From: Candidatus Scatomorpha merdipullorum | GTDB taxonomy: Bacteria > Bacillota > Clostridia > Oscillospirales > Oscillospiraceae | Assembly: GCA_018716795.1 (NCBI GenBank) | Contig: DVJK01000065.1 | Coordinates: 1-13,868 of the forward strand | Length of the DNA: 13,868 bases | Direction of reading: 5' to 3' | Shown: in pieces, positions 1 to 5,714 of the stretch | Position numbering within the stretch: position 1 is the first letter of the stretch | How the letters are laid out: each line of letters starts with the position of its first letter | Notes under the pieces: generated by a model | The model's database searches: none | What the model was told of the DNA's origin: nothing | The model's input: only the letters and a program-made list of their open reading frames with translations | Translations under genes and position numbers: made by a program

Positions 1-1
1 G

Positions 2-823
2 ATAAGGCGAGGCTGGTCGAAGCAGTTTAAAACTATTGAGGACGGCGTTGTAAAAAAACATATCCGGCGCGCCAAACCCGGAGCGGACTACAAGCTCTAC
101 GATGGCCGGCACGCACCGCTTATAAGCGAAGAGACGTTTTACGCCGCCCAGGCAATCAGGGAGGAGAACTATCCCAGCGCCAGGGTGAAACGGGAAACTG
201 AGCTGCAAAACGCTTTTGCCGGGCTTATTTTCTGCGCAAAGTGCGGAAAGAGGGTCGGACGCACGACCGGTACGGTGTCGAGGGGGGCAATTCCCCGGCT
301 GAGATGCGTAAACGGGCGCAACTGCCACAACGTGAGCGCCGACTACGATGTCGTGGAGCGCGAAATAATCTCGGCCCTGCGCAGCTGGTATTCGGGGTAT
401 AAAGTCCGAATCACCACCTGCGGTTTTGCCGACGACATCGAGCGGTGCAGGAAGCAGATAAGTAAGCTCGACGACGAGCTGACACGTCTGAACGCACAGC
501 TTGAAATGGCATACAACCTGGTCGAGTGCGGGGAGTATACCCTGGAGCTGTTCAAGACCAGGCGCGTCAAGATAAACGGCGAAATTGAAGCGGCCCGGGC
601 CAGGCGCGATAGTCTCGAAACCATGTTGAACAAGCTCGAAACCGGCGACGCCGAGCAGAGCAATTTTATCCCCAACACAGAGAAACTCCTGGAAAGCTAC
701 GACGAGATGACCGTCAAAGAGCGAAATGACCTTTTAAAAACAATACTCCACAAAATTGTCTATTTGAAGGATGCTGAAGGGAAAATAACCATTGATTTAT
801 ACCCAAGGCTTCCTAAATTATAG
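2..823 (+). CDS. Large serine recombinase, C-terminal part (5' end outside window)
   Basis: This is the C-terminal part of a large serine site-specific recombinase, an enzyme that integrates and excises mobile elements through a serine-DNA intermediate. The frame is open from base 2 to a TAG at 821-823, so the catalytic resolvase domain lies outside the window. Visible in order: a recombinase-domain segment with the family-typical HAPLISEETFYAAQ (about residues 39-52 of the fragment), a zinc-ribbon with CAKCG near residues 78-82 and a second pair C102/C108, then a long charged coiled coil (about 145-211) that in this family mediates synapsis control, and a short tail. A GTG at 185 is only an internal codon. 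Codon use is more A/T-rich than in the following genes, which fits recent transfer. Such genes usually sit at the edge of their element, so the element lies to the left and its end is just after this stop. Family assignment is secure; the element type is unknown. Confidence 0.9.
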   Translation: MRRGWSKQFKTIEDGVVKKHIRRAKPGADYKLYDGRHAPLISEETFYAAQAIREENYPSARVKRETELQNAFAGLIFCAKCGKRVGRTTGTVSRGAIPRLRCVNGRNCHNVSADYDVVEREIISALRSWYSGYKVRITTCGFADDIERCRKQISKLDDELTRLNAQLEMAYNLVECGEYTLELFKTRRVKINGEIEAARARRDSLETMLNKLETGDAEQSNFIPNTEKLLESYDEMTVKERNDLLKTILHKIVYLKDAEGKITIDLYPRLPKL

Positions 824-826
824 AAG

Positions 827-927
827 AATGTCGGCATCAACGGCGTACCCATGTGCTCGTGAGCGACCCGACGCGGGGTTATGGGGTTACTATAGGCGCC
901 ATGCTGGAGGAGGAGAGGGCGGCGTAA
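827..927 (+). pseudogene. 3' tail of a gene probably disrupted by element insertion
   Basis: Immediately after the recombinase stop, one frame reads NVGINGVPM and then stops. Two bases out of phase, from 853, a second frame reads VLVSDPTRGYGV and continues through IGAMLEEERAA to TAA at 925-927. Removing two bases (AT at 851-852) would join them into one plausible protein C-terminus. The TAA is followed within a few bases by a strong terminator, as expected for a real gene end. I infer that this is the 3' end of a resident gene whose body was separated by insertion of the recombinase-carrying element, with the attachment junction somewhere in about 824-860. I do not recognise the protein family. 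A spurious open stretch is the alternative. Confidence 0.4.
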
Positions 928-932
928 GCGGC

Positions 933-961
933 GGCAGCGGAGAAATTCTCCGCTGCCTTTT
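933..961 (+). terminator. Rho-independent terminator
   Basis: A perfect 10-bp stem (GGCAGCGGAG at 933-942 with CTCCGCTGCC at 948-957), a 5-base loop and four T follow. It lies directly after the TAA at 925-927 and ends whatever gene that stop belonged to. Confidence 0.8.
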
Positions 962-1021
962 CAGTTTCGTTTCAGCTTCGCGTTGTACAATGACCGCAAC
1001 GACTATGCAAGGAGGCATTGT

Positions 1022-1222
1022 ATGCTGCAAGTTGAACATCTCACCAAGCGCTACGGCGCGGTGACGGCGGTGGACGACCTCAGCTTCGAGATAGCGGGCG
1101 CGGGCTCAGCCGGCGGCGAGGGCTTCGGCGGCGCGCTCGCGCAATACGGACTCAGCCTCGGCGTCTTCGCCGACGCGCTCATCTTCGCCCTGCTCTACCG
1201 CAGGAGGCCGAGGCGCAGATAA
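1022..1222 (+). pseudogene. Deletion remnant: ABC ATPase N-terminus joined in frame to a membrane-protein C-terminus
   Basis: A well-formed ribosome binding site (AAGGAGG, 1009-1015) precedes ATG 1022. The first 24 or so residues (MLQVEHLTKRYGAVTAVDDL then SFEI) are the classic start of an ABC-transporter ATPase, ending before the Walker A motif would appear. The reading frame then passes, without a break, into a segment (QYGLSLGVFADALIFALLYR and an arginine-rich tail) that looks like the last transmembrane helix and cytoplasmic tail of a permease. At 66 codons it lacks Walker A, Walker B and the signature motif, so it cannot be an ATPase. The simplest reading is an internal deletion that removed the rest of the ATPase and most of a neighbouring permease gene, fusing the ends in frame. 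A weak -10 (TACAAT, 986-991) lies upstream. A functional small protein is possible but unlikely. Confidence 0.7.
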
Positions 1223-1280
1223 AGGGCCTCGGCGCGCCCGCCCGGGCGCGATAACCGGCCGGGGAAGAGAAGTGTGAAAA

Positions 1281-1304
1281 GGAGGGCCGCGCTTGCGGCC
1301 CTTC
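1281..1304 (+). terminator. Rho-independent terminator after the ABC remnant
   Basis: An 8-bp stem, AGGGCCGC (1283-1290) with GCGGCCCT (1295-1302), closes a GCTT loop and is followed by a short T-rich stretch (TTCTTGCTGTT). It probably ended the original transporter operon and insulates the next promoter. Confidence 0.65.
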
Positions 1305-1310
1305 TTGCTG

Positions 1311-1339
1311 TTGACGGCGGAGGCGGAATCATGTAATAT
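1311..1339 (+). promoter_or_regulatory. Sigma-A-type promoter of the Crp/Fnr regulator
   Basis: TTGACG (1311-1316), a 17-base spacer and TAATAT (1334-1339) form a near-consensus vegetative promoter. The expected start of transcription is around 1346, which places the inverted repeat 1341-1370 over the transcript start. Confidence 0.75.
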
Positions 1340-1340
1340 G

Positions 1341-1370
1341 CTCCCATGAGGCGCGGCTGCCTCACGGGAG
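1341..1370. promoter_or_regulatory. Inverted repeat over the transcript start and RBS of the Crp/Fnr gene
   Basis: CTCCCATGAGGC (1341-1352) and GCCTCACGGGAG (1359-1370) are complementary at 11 of 12 positions around a 6-base centre. It lies just downstream of the -10 box and includes the GGGAGG ribosome binding site. It may be an autoregulatory operator (Crp-family proteins bind two-fold symmetric sites) or an mRNA hairpin hiding the RBS. The sequence alone does not decide. Confidence 0.55.
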
Positions 1371-1376
1371 GTCAAT

Positions 1377-2042
1377 ATGGTAAGCGATATGAATATACTC
1401 GAGCGGCTGCCCTATTGGGGCGAGCTCACGGACGCGGAGCGGGAGGAGGCCGCGCGCGGCGCGGTGCTGCGCTCCTATGAGCGCGGCGGGCTCATACACG
1501 GCGGAGGGGCGGAGTGCCTGGGCATGGTGCTGCTGCTCTCGGGCCTCGCGCGCGCCTACCTGCTCAGCGGCGAGGGGCGCGAGGTGACGCTCTTCCGCAT
1601 CGAGGAGGGCGGCGGCTGCGTGCTCTCGGCCTCCTGCGTGATAAGCGAGATAAATTTCGACACCTTCCTGGGCGCGGAGCGGGATACGCGGCTGCTGATT
1701 ATCCCCTCCGGCGTCTTCGCGCGGCTGGCGGAGGGGAACCTCCGCGTGAAGCTCTGGATGTATGAGCAGGCGGCAAGCCGCTTTTCGGACGTCGTCTGGT
1801 CGATGCAGAACCTGCTCTTCAACCGCTTCGACCGCCGCCTCGCGGATTTCCTGCTCGAGGAATACGAGCGCACGGGCTCGCGCGTGCTGCGCATGACGCA
1901 CGAGCAGATTGCGCAGAACGTCTCCTCGGCGCGCGAGGTGGTGGCGCGCATGCTCAAGCGCTTCGCCTCGGACGGGCTTGTCGACGTCTCAAGGCGCGGC
2001 GTCGTGAGGCTTCTCGACGCGGAGGGTCTGAAAAATATCTGA
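1377..2042 (+). CDS. Crp/Fnr-family transcriptional regulator
   Basis: A 221-residue regulator of the Crp/Fnr superfamily, the usual length. Residues about 15-115 form the effector-binding beta-roll (with SGEGREVTLFRIEEGGGCVL near 64-83), about 125-155 the dimerisation helix, and 174-212 the winged helix-turn-helix (THEQIAQNVSSAREVVARML). The consensus cyclic-nucleotide phosphate-binding residues are not evident and there is no N-terminal four-cysteine Fnr cluster; only C47, C81 and C87 are present, so the signal is unknown. C81 and C87 near the effector pocket could sense redox state, which is an inference. ATG 1377 is chosen because GGGAGG ends 5 bases before it; the ATG at 1389 is too far. 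The next genes downstream are thioredoxin, CcdA and TlpA, so a role in controlling thiol redox genes is likely but unproven. Confidence 0.85.
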   Translation: MVSDMNILERLPYWGELTDAEREEAARGAVLRSYERGGLIHGGGAECLGMVLLLSGLARAYLLSGEGREVTLFRIEEGGGCVLSASCVISEINFDTFLGAERDTRLLIIPSGVFARLAEGNLRVKLWMYEQAASRFSDVVWSMQNLLFNRFDRRLADFLLEEYERTGSRVLRMTHEQIAQNVSSAREVVARMLKRFASDGLVDVSRRGVVRLLDAEGLKNI

Positions 2043-2057
2043 AAAATTTTCGCGGAG

Positions 2058-2099
2058 CGTGACCGAGTCACGTTTTTTCGCCCCGGCTTCGGTTATCAT
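2058..2099 (+). promoter_or_regulatory. Perfect palindrome: terminator of the regulator gene and/or activator site of the trxA promoter
   Basis: CGTGAC (2058-2063), CGA, GTCACG (2067-2072) is followed by TTTTTT (2073-2078), the form of a compact terminator. The same palindrome is centred on 2065, and a -10-like TATCAT lies at 2094-2099 with no good -35 box, so it sits about 41 bases before the expected transcript start. That is where Crp/Fnr proteins bind as class II activators. Both uses are possible together. Confidence 0.5.
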
Positions 2100-2138
2100 A
2101 GGCTCACAAGGAAACCGAAAGCCGAAAGGAGAATGAAC

Positions 2139-2450
2139 ATGGCTGAAATGGAACTCACCTCCCGGAGCTTTGACTCCGAGGTTTTGAACAGCGATAAGCC
2201 CGTCCTCGTGGACTTCTGGGCGAGCTGGTGCGGCCCCTGCCGCATGCTCGCGCCCATCGTTGCCGAGATAGCGCGCGAGCGCGCGGGCAGCGTCAAGGTC
2301 GCCAAGGTAAACGTAGACGAGGAGCCCGCGCTTGCGAACCGCTTCCGCGTCTCGAGCATACCCACGGTGCTGGTTTTCAAAGACGGAAAAATCGTGAACT
2401 CCTCCGTGGGCTTCCGCCCCAAGGCGGCCATAGAGGCCCTGCTGCCTTAA
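2139..2450 (+). CDS. trxA: Thioredoxin
   Basis: A standard 103-residue cytoplasmic thioredoxin, which reduces protein disulfides using electrons from thioredoxin reductase. The active site WCGPC is at residues 30-34 after VDFWAS, and the cis-proline is P75 in SSIPTVLVF, followed by the usual KDGK turn. ATG 2139 is preferred: AAAGGAG ends 7 bases before it, while the in-frame ATG at 2133 is only one base from the RBS. It lies between a Crp/Fnr regulator and ccdA-tlpA, so its likely special job here is to feed electrons to CcdA. A 124-base gap with a pyrimidine-rich tract (2457-2492) and a hairpin separates it from ccdA, so co-transcription is uncertain. Confidence 0.95.
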   Translation: MAEMELTSRSFDSEVLNSDKPVLVDFWASWCGPCRMLAPIVAEIARERAGSVKVAKVNVDEEPALANRFRVSSIPTVLVFKDGKIVNSSVGFRPKAAIEALLP

Positions 2451-2527
2451 ACCGATATTTTTTACTTCCCTTTTTTCTCCTCTCTTTTTCTCACGGCAAG
2501 GCCGCGCAAGCGGCGCAAATCCCCCAC

Positions 2528-2556
2528 GGCGAGGCAGGCTTTCCTGCCCCGCCTTT
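2528..2556 (+). other. Hairpin in the ccdA leader (possible attenuator)
   Basis: GGCGAGGCAGG (2528-2538) pairs with CCTGCCCCGCC (2543-2553), 10 of 11 positions, across a CTTT loop, followed by only three T. It ends about 20 bases before the ccdA start and 10 bases before its RBS. It could be a weak terminator that lowers ccdA-tlpA expression relative to trxA. Confidence 0.4.
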
Positions 2557-2574
2557 GGGCGTAAAGGGTGAATT

Positions 2575-3237
2575 ATGCAGTATCTCATAACCTTTCTCGA
2601 GGGCGTCATAACCTTCATATCGCCCTGCCTGCTGCCCATGCTGCCGGTGTACGTCTCCTACTTCGCGCCCGGCGAGAGCGGCGGTACGGCGCGCGCGGCG
2701 CGCAGCGCACTGGGCTTTGTGCTCGGCTTCACGCTGGTGTTCACGGCCATGGGCGCGCTGGCGGGCACGGTCGGGGCCTTCCTGCGCGGGCATCAGACGC
2801 TGGTCAACATCGTCTCCGGCGCGGTGGTGATAATCTTCGGCCTCTCGTACCTGGGCGTCTTCAGCCTGGGCTTCCTGCGCGGAGGCCGCGCGGGAGCGAA
2901 CCCGCGCACGCCGGGCTTTTTCTCCGCGCTGCTCTTCGGGATGATATTCTCCGTGGGCTGGACGCCCTGCGTCGGCGCCTTCCTGGGCAGCGCGCTGATG
3001 CTCGCCGCGCAGCGCTCGCATATGCTCGAGGGCATGGCGCTGCTGCTGGTCTACTCCGCGGGCCTGGGCATACCCTTCGTCCTCAGCGCGGTGCTGATAG
3101 ACCGGCTCAAGGGCGCCTTCGGCTGGATAAAGAGCCATTACAATGTCATAAACGCCGTCTGCGGCGCGCTTCTCATCCTCGTCGGCATACTGATGGCGAC
3201 GGGGCAGATGGGCCGCTGGCTGGCCGCGCTGAGCTAA
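2575..3237 (+). CDS. ccdA: CcdA/DsbD-type transmembrane thiol-disulfide electron carrier
   Basis: A 220-residue membrane protein of the CcdA family, which passes reducing equivalents from cytoplasmic thioredoxin to thiol-disulfide proteins outside the membrane. About six hydrophobic segments are visible. The redox cysteines stand in the two family motifs: C18 in FISPCLLPMLPVY of helix 1 and C132 in GWTPCVGAFLGSA of helix 4; a further C196 is in the last helix. Length matches the short CcdA form without fused domains. AAAGGG lies 6 bases before ATG 2575. The tlpA start follows the stop after 10 bases, so the two are co-translated, and its partner is almost certainly that membrane-anchored thioredoxin. 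In related systems this pair serves cytochrome c maturation or spore-envelope disulfide reduction; no cytochrome genes are visible here, so the substrate is unknown. Confidence 0.92.
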   Translation: MQYLITFLEGVITFISPCLLPMLPVYVSYFAPGESGGTARAARSALGFVLGFTLVFTAMGALAGTVGAFLRGHQTLVNIVSGAVVIIFGLSYLGVFSLGFLRGGRAGANPRTPGFFSALLFGMIFSVGWTPCVGAFLGSALMLAAQRSHMLEGMALLLVYSAGLGIPFVLSAVLIDRLKGAFGWIKSHYNVINAVCGALLILVGILMATGQMGRWLAALS

Positions 3238-3247
3238 GGAGGAACGC

Positions 3248-3823
3248 ATGAACAGGAAATCGCTTATTCTGACCGCCGCCGCGCTGCTGCTCATCATCGT
3301 CGGCGCGCTTGTGGGCTACACGTACCTGAGCCGCGGCGAGAGCGCGCCGCAGCTGAGCGAAAACGACGGCGAGGCCGCCGTCGAGGGCGAGGGCGAGTCC
3401 GCGCCCCAGCCCGCGCCGGACTTCACGGTCTACGACGCGGAGGGGAACGGGATAACGCTCTCCGTGCTCATGGACGGGAAGCCGACGGTGCTCAACTTCT
3501 GGGCCAGCTGGTGCGGCCCCTGCCGAAGCGAGATGCCGCATATCCAGGAGGCCTACGAGCGCCTGGGCGGCGATGTCAGCTTCGTCATGATAAACATGAC
3601 CGACGGGCAGCGCGAGACGCGGGAGAGCGCCGAGGAATATATGGCGGAGAGCGGCTGGACCTTCCCAATCTACTTCGACTCGGACTACGACGCCGCCATG
3701 ACCTACGGGGCCTACTCGCTCCCGCAGACCTATTTCATCGACGCCGAGGGCCGGCTCATAGCCGCCGCCCGCGGCTCCATGAGCGCGGAGGTGCTGCAAA
3801 GCGGGATAGACATGATAACGTAA
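3248..3823 (+). CDS. Membrane-anchored TlpA/ResA-like thioredoxin
   Basis: A 191-residue extracytoplasmic thiol-disulfide oxidoreductase. A single hydrophobic helix at residues 5-25 (ILTAAALLLIIVGALVGY) anchors it; no lipobox cysteine is visible, so it is a signal-anchor rather than a lipoprotein. A flexible acidic, Pro/Ala-rich linker (about 30-57) leads to a TlpA-type AhpC/TSA-Redoxin fold: PDFTVYDAEGNGITL, then WCGPC at 88-92 (C89, C92), the TlpA-typical insertion after the active site, and cis-proline P159 in SLPQTYFID. AGGAGG directly before ATG 3248 overlaps the ccdA stop region. CcdA should keep its CXXC reduced. Candidate clients are apocytochromes c, spore-envelope proteins or oxidised surface proteins; the sequence does not choose. 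Confidence 0.92.
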   Translation: MNRKSLILTAAALLLIIVGALVGYTYLSRGESAPQLSENDGEAAVEGEGESAPQPAPDFTVYDAEGNGITLSVLMDGKPTVLNFWASWCGPCRSEMPHIQEAYERLGGDVSFVMINMTDGQRETRESAEEYMAESGWTFPIYFDSDYDAAMTYGAYSLPQTYFIDAEGRLIAAARGSMSAEVLQSGIDMIT

Positions 3824-3837
3824 ACGCGAACGCCCCT

Positions 3838-3880
3838 CTTAAGCTTCGCCGCCTTGCGGCGAAGCTTAAGCGAGGCTTTT
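3838..3880 (+). terminator. Strong terminator of the ccdA-tlpA unit
   Basis: A perfect 15-bp inverted repeat, CTTAAGCTTCGCCGC (3838-3852) and GCGGCGAAGCTTAAG (3856-3870), with a CTT loop and a TTTT run at 3877-3880. It lies 15 bases after the tlpA stop. Confidence 0.85.
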
Positions 3881-3892
3881 CAATAAGCTGAC

Positions 3893-3923
3893 GCCCCGAG
3901 GCTTTTGCCTCGGGGCGATTTTT
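3893..3923 (+). terminator. Second tandem terminator
   Basis: GCCCCGAGGC (3893-3902), TTTT loop, GCCTCGGGGC (3907-3916), then GATTTTT. The T run points it to the plus strand, so it backs up the preceding terminator. Its end touches the stop codon of the convergent hflX gene, and the hairpin may also slow polymerase arriving from that side. Confidence 0.8.
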
Positions 3924-5212
3924 CAATTTTCCGGTTCGTCCTCCGATACGTAGTTTCGCACGAGGCCCCAGAGCTCGGGCTTCACGACGGCCTCGCACTC
4001 GACGCCGTCCTCGGTGTACTCCACCTCCAGCACGGCGGCCTCGCGGCGGAGCGTGTCCAATATGCCGCTGCGCGCGTAGGGCAGGGCCAGGCGCACCCGG
4101 CGCGAACGGCGGCCCAGGATGCCGGCGATTTTGCCGACGAGCTCCTGCGCGCCCTCGCCCGTGCGGGCCGAGATGCAGACGACGTCCTCCCCATGCGGGA
4201 GCTCGCCGAGGAAGCGGTCGCACTTGTTGTAGACCATCAGGCGCGGCGTCTGCCCCGCGCCGAGCTTTTCGATAAGCTCGTCGACGACCTCGGTCTGCAC
4301 GTCCAGGTCGGGGCTCGTGATGTCCGCGACGTGCAGCAGCACGTCGGCGTACTGCAGCTCCTCAAGCGTGGCCTTAAAGGCCTCGACCAGATGCGTCGGC
4401 AGCTTGCGGATGAAGCCGACGGTGTCCGAGAGCAGCACCTCCTGTGCCTCGTCGAGCTTGAGGCGGCGGGTAGTGGTGTCCAGCGTGTCGAAGAGGCGGT
4501 CGTTGGCCTCTATCGAGCTGCCCGTGAGCCGGTTCAAAAGCGTGCTCTTGCCCGCATTAGTGTACCCCACGATGGCGACGACGGGCATGGCGTTGCGCTC
4601 GCGCCGGCGGCGCTGGACGCTTCTCACCTTGCGCACCTGCTCCAGCTCCTCGCGGAGCTTCTGTATCCTGCGGCGGATGTGCCGGCGGTCGGTCTCGAGC
4701 TGCGTCTCGCCGGGGCCGCGCGTGCCTATGGGCGAGGAGCCGCCCGAGGCCGTCTGGCGCACCAGGTGCGTCCACATGCCCGTGAGGCGCGGCAGGAGAT
4801 ACTCGTACTGCGCCAGCTCGACCTGCAGCTTGCCCTCGCGCGTGCGCGCCCGCTGGGCAAAGATGTCGAGGATGAGGCCGCTGCGGTCGAGGACGCGCAC
4901 GCCCAGCTCCTCGCCCAGGACGCGCATCTGGCTCGGCGTGAGCTCGTTGTCGAAGACGGCGAGGTCGCAGTCCGCGTTCGCGATGAGCTCCTTGAGCTCG
5001 GCGACCTTGCCGCCGCCTATGAAGCTGCGCGGGTCCGGCGCGGCGCGCTGCTGCAAAAGCGCTCCCGCGACCTCGCCGCCCGCGGTCTCGACAAGCGCGG
5101 CGAGCTCGTCCATGCTCTCGTCCGTCGAGCGCTCGTTTGCGTCCATGCTCGCGGCGGCGAGCCCGCAGAGCACCGCGCGCTCCTTTTTCTTAGCTGTGTC
5201 GTTCAAATTCAA
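3923..5212 (-). CDS. hflX: GTPase HflX
   Basis: A 429-residue ribosome-associated GTPase that splits or rescues stalled ribosomes under stress. The N-terminal HflX domain carries the signature GGSSPIGTRGPGETQLETDR (about 157-176), followed by a basic coiled-coil linker. The G domain has G1 GYTNAGKST (206-214), a TLDTTTR switch (233-239), G3 DTVGF (253-257), G4 NKCD (319-322) and an SA motif near 338. A C-terminal domain of about 70 residues completes it. The start is a TTG (5212-5210) with a weak AGAGG 11 bases upstream; it keeps the family-conserved KERAVL segment. A GTG eleven codons later has a perfect AAGGAG but would remove that segment. It follows rpmE on the same strand, separated by a hairpin. 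Confidence 0.93.
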   Translation of the reverse strand: MNLNDTAKKKERAVLCGLAAASMDANERSTDESMDELAALVETAGGEVAGALLQQRAAPDPRSFIGGGKVAELKELIANADCDLAVFDNELTPSQMRVLGEELGVRVLDRSGLILDIFAQRARTREGKLQVELAQYEYLLPRLTGMWTHLVRQTASGGSSPIGTRGPGETQLETDRRHIRRRIQKLREELEQVRKVRSVQRRRRERNAMPVVAIVGYTNAGKSTLLNRLTGSSIEANDRLFDTLDTTTRRLKLDEAQEVLLSDTVGFIRKLPTHLVEAFKATLEELQYADVLLHVADITSPDLDVQTEVVDELIEKLGAGQTPRLMVYNKCDRFLGELPHGEDVVCISARTGEGAQELVGKIAGILGRRSRRVRLALPYARSGILDTLRREAAVLEVEYTEDGVECEAVVKPELWGLVRNYVSEDEPEN

Positions 5213-5272
5213 TATGCAATATACCTCTTATAATATCAGCGAAGCCCCGCGGGATTTCGCCGTCTTAAGCCG

Positions 5273-5308
5273 CGAAGGCGCACCAGTCCGCAGACTGGTG
5301 CGCCTTCG
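5273..5308 (-). terminator. Long hairpin between rpmE and hflX
   Basis: A perfect 16-bp inverted repeat (5273-5288 with 5293-5308) around a CGCA centre, contained in CGAAGGCGCACCAGTC and its complement. It lies about 40 bases after the rpmE stop on the minus strand. There is no T run on either side, so it is either a weak terminator or an mRNA-stabilising stem that lets some transcripts continue into hflX. Confidence 0.55.
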
Positions 5309-5346
5309 TGCGCGCGGTGAAGCGCCGGGGCCATTCAAGCAGGCCG

Positions 5347-5550
5347 TCAGGCCTTGATGCCGTACTTCTTGTTGAACTTATCGACGCGGCCGCTGGTGTC
5401 GACGAGCTTCTGCTTGCCGGTGTAGAACGGGTGGCACTTGGAGCAGATTTCGACGGTGATGTTCTCGCGGGTGGAGCCGGTCTCAATCACGTTGCCGCAG
5501 GCGCAGCGGATCGTGGTCTTATAATACTTGGGATGGATGCCTTCCTTCAT
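5347..5550 (-). CDS. rpmE: 50S ribosomal protein L31 (zinc-binding type)
   Basis: A 67-residue ribosomal protein bL31 of the large subunit, starting MKEGIHPKYYKTTIRCACG. The zinc-binding cysteines C16, C18 (CAC), C37 and C40 (CSKC) are all present, so this is the C+ form rather than the zinc-free paralogue made in zinc starvation. ATG 5550 is chosen: GAGG lies 8 bases upstream and this gives the family-standard N-terminus; the in-frame GTG at 5559 overlaps that RBS. It has its own promoter and a structured leader, and is followed by a long hairpin and then hflX. Confidence 0.96.
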   Translation of the reverse strand: MKEGIHPKYYKTTIRCACGNVIETGSTRENITVEICSKCHPFYTGKQKLVDTSGRVDKFNKKYGIKA

Positions 5551-5572
5551 GTCTTTCACCTCAGTTCGAGCT

Positions 5573-5604
5573 GCCTTGAGTATGCTCTCGCATGGTTACA
5601 AGGC
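5573..5604 (-). promoter_or_regulatory. Nested leader hairpin of rpmE (candidate L31 autoregulatory leader)
   Basis: Read on the minus strand, GCCTTG (5604-5599) pairs with CAAGGC (5578-5573), and inside it ATGC and GCAT (5593-5590 with 5585-5582) close a GAGA loop of the GNRA type. The element lies between the promoter and the RBS of rpmE. Two stacked stems with an internal loop and a GNRA cap resemble a ribosomal-protein leader where L31 could bind its own mRNA. The pairing is seen directly; the function is inferred. Confidence 0.5.
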
Positions 5605-5613
5605 GCAACTGGT

Positions 5614-5642
5614 AGTATAGCACGGCGCGGCGAAAAGCGCAA
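5614..5642 (-). promoter_or_regulatory. Promoter of rpmE
   Basis: On the minus strand TTGCGC (5642-5637), a 17-base spacer and TATACT (5619-5614) form a good sigma-A promoter. Transcription should start near 5607, giving a leader of roughly 55-60 bases that contains the nested hairpin. Confidence 0.75.
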
Positions 5643-5714
5643 GAGGAATTTGCAAATCCGGCGCGTTTTTTGCCCTTCGGCCGCGATATATGCGCCTTCG
5701 CCGCCGGAGAGCGC

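Noticed and set aside
1341..1370. Same operator shared by the Crp/Fnr leader repeat and the trxA palindrome
   Set aside because: They share only TCACG/CRTGA half-sites; the gap between these is 12 bases in one and 5 in the other, which one dimer would not bridge equally.
3838..3870. Perfect 15-bp inverted repeat considered as an insertion-sequence end or attachment site
   Set aside because: It lies just after a stop codon, has a 3-base loop and a T run, and is followed by a second terminator; no transposase or target duplication is present.
3905..5233. 442-codon open frame on the plus strand opposite hflX
   Set aside because: It is the complement of a clear HflX. Its composition (rich in Ala, Arg, Leu, His) is what the opposite strand of a GC-rich gene gives, and it has no RBS or known motif.
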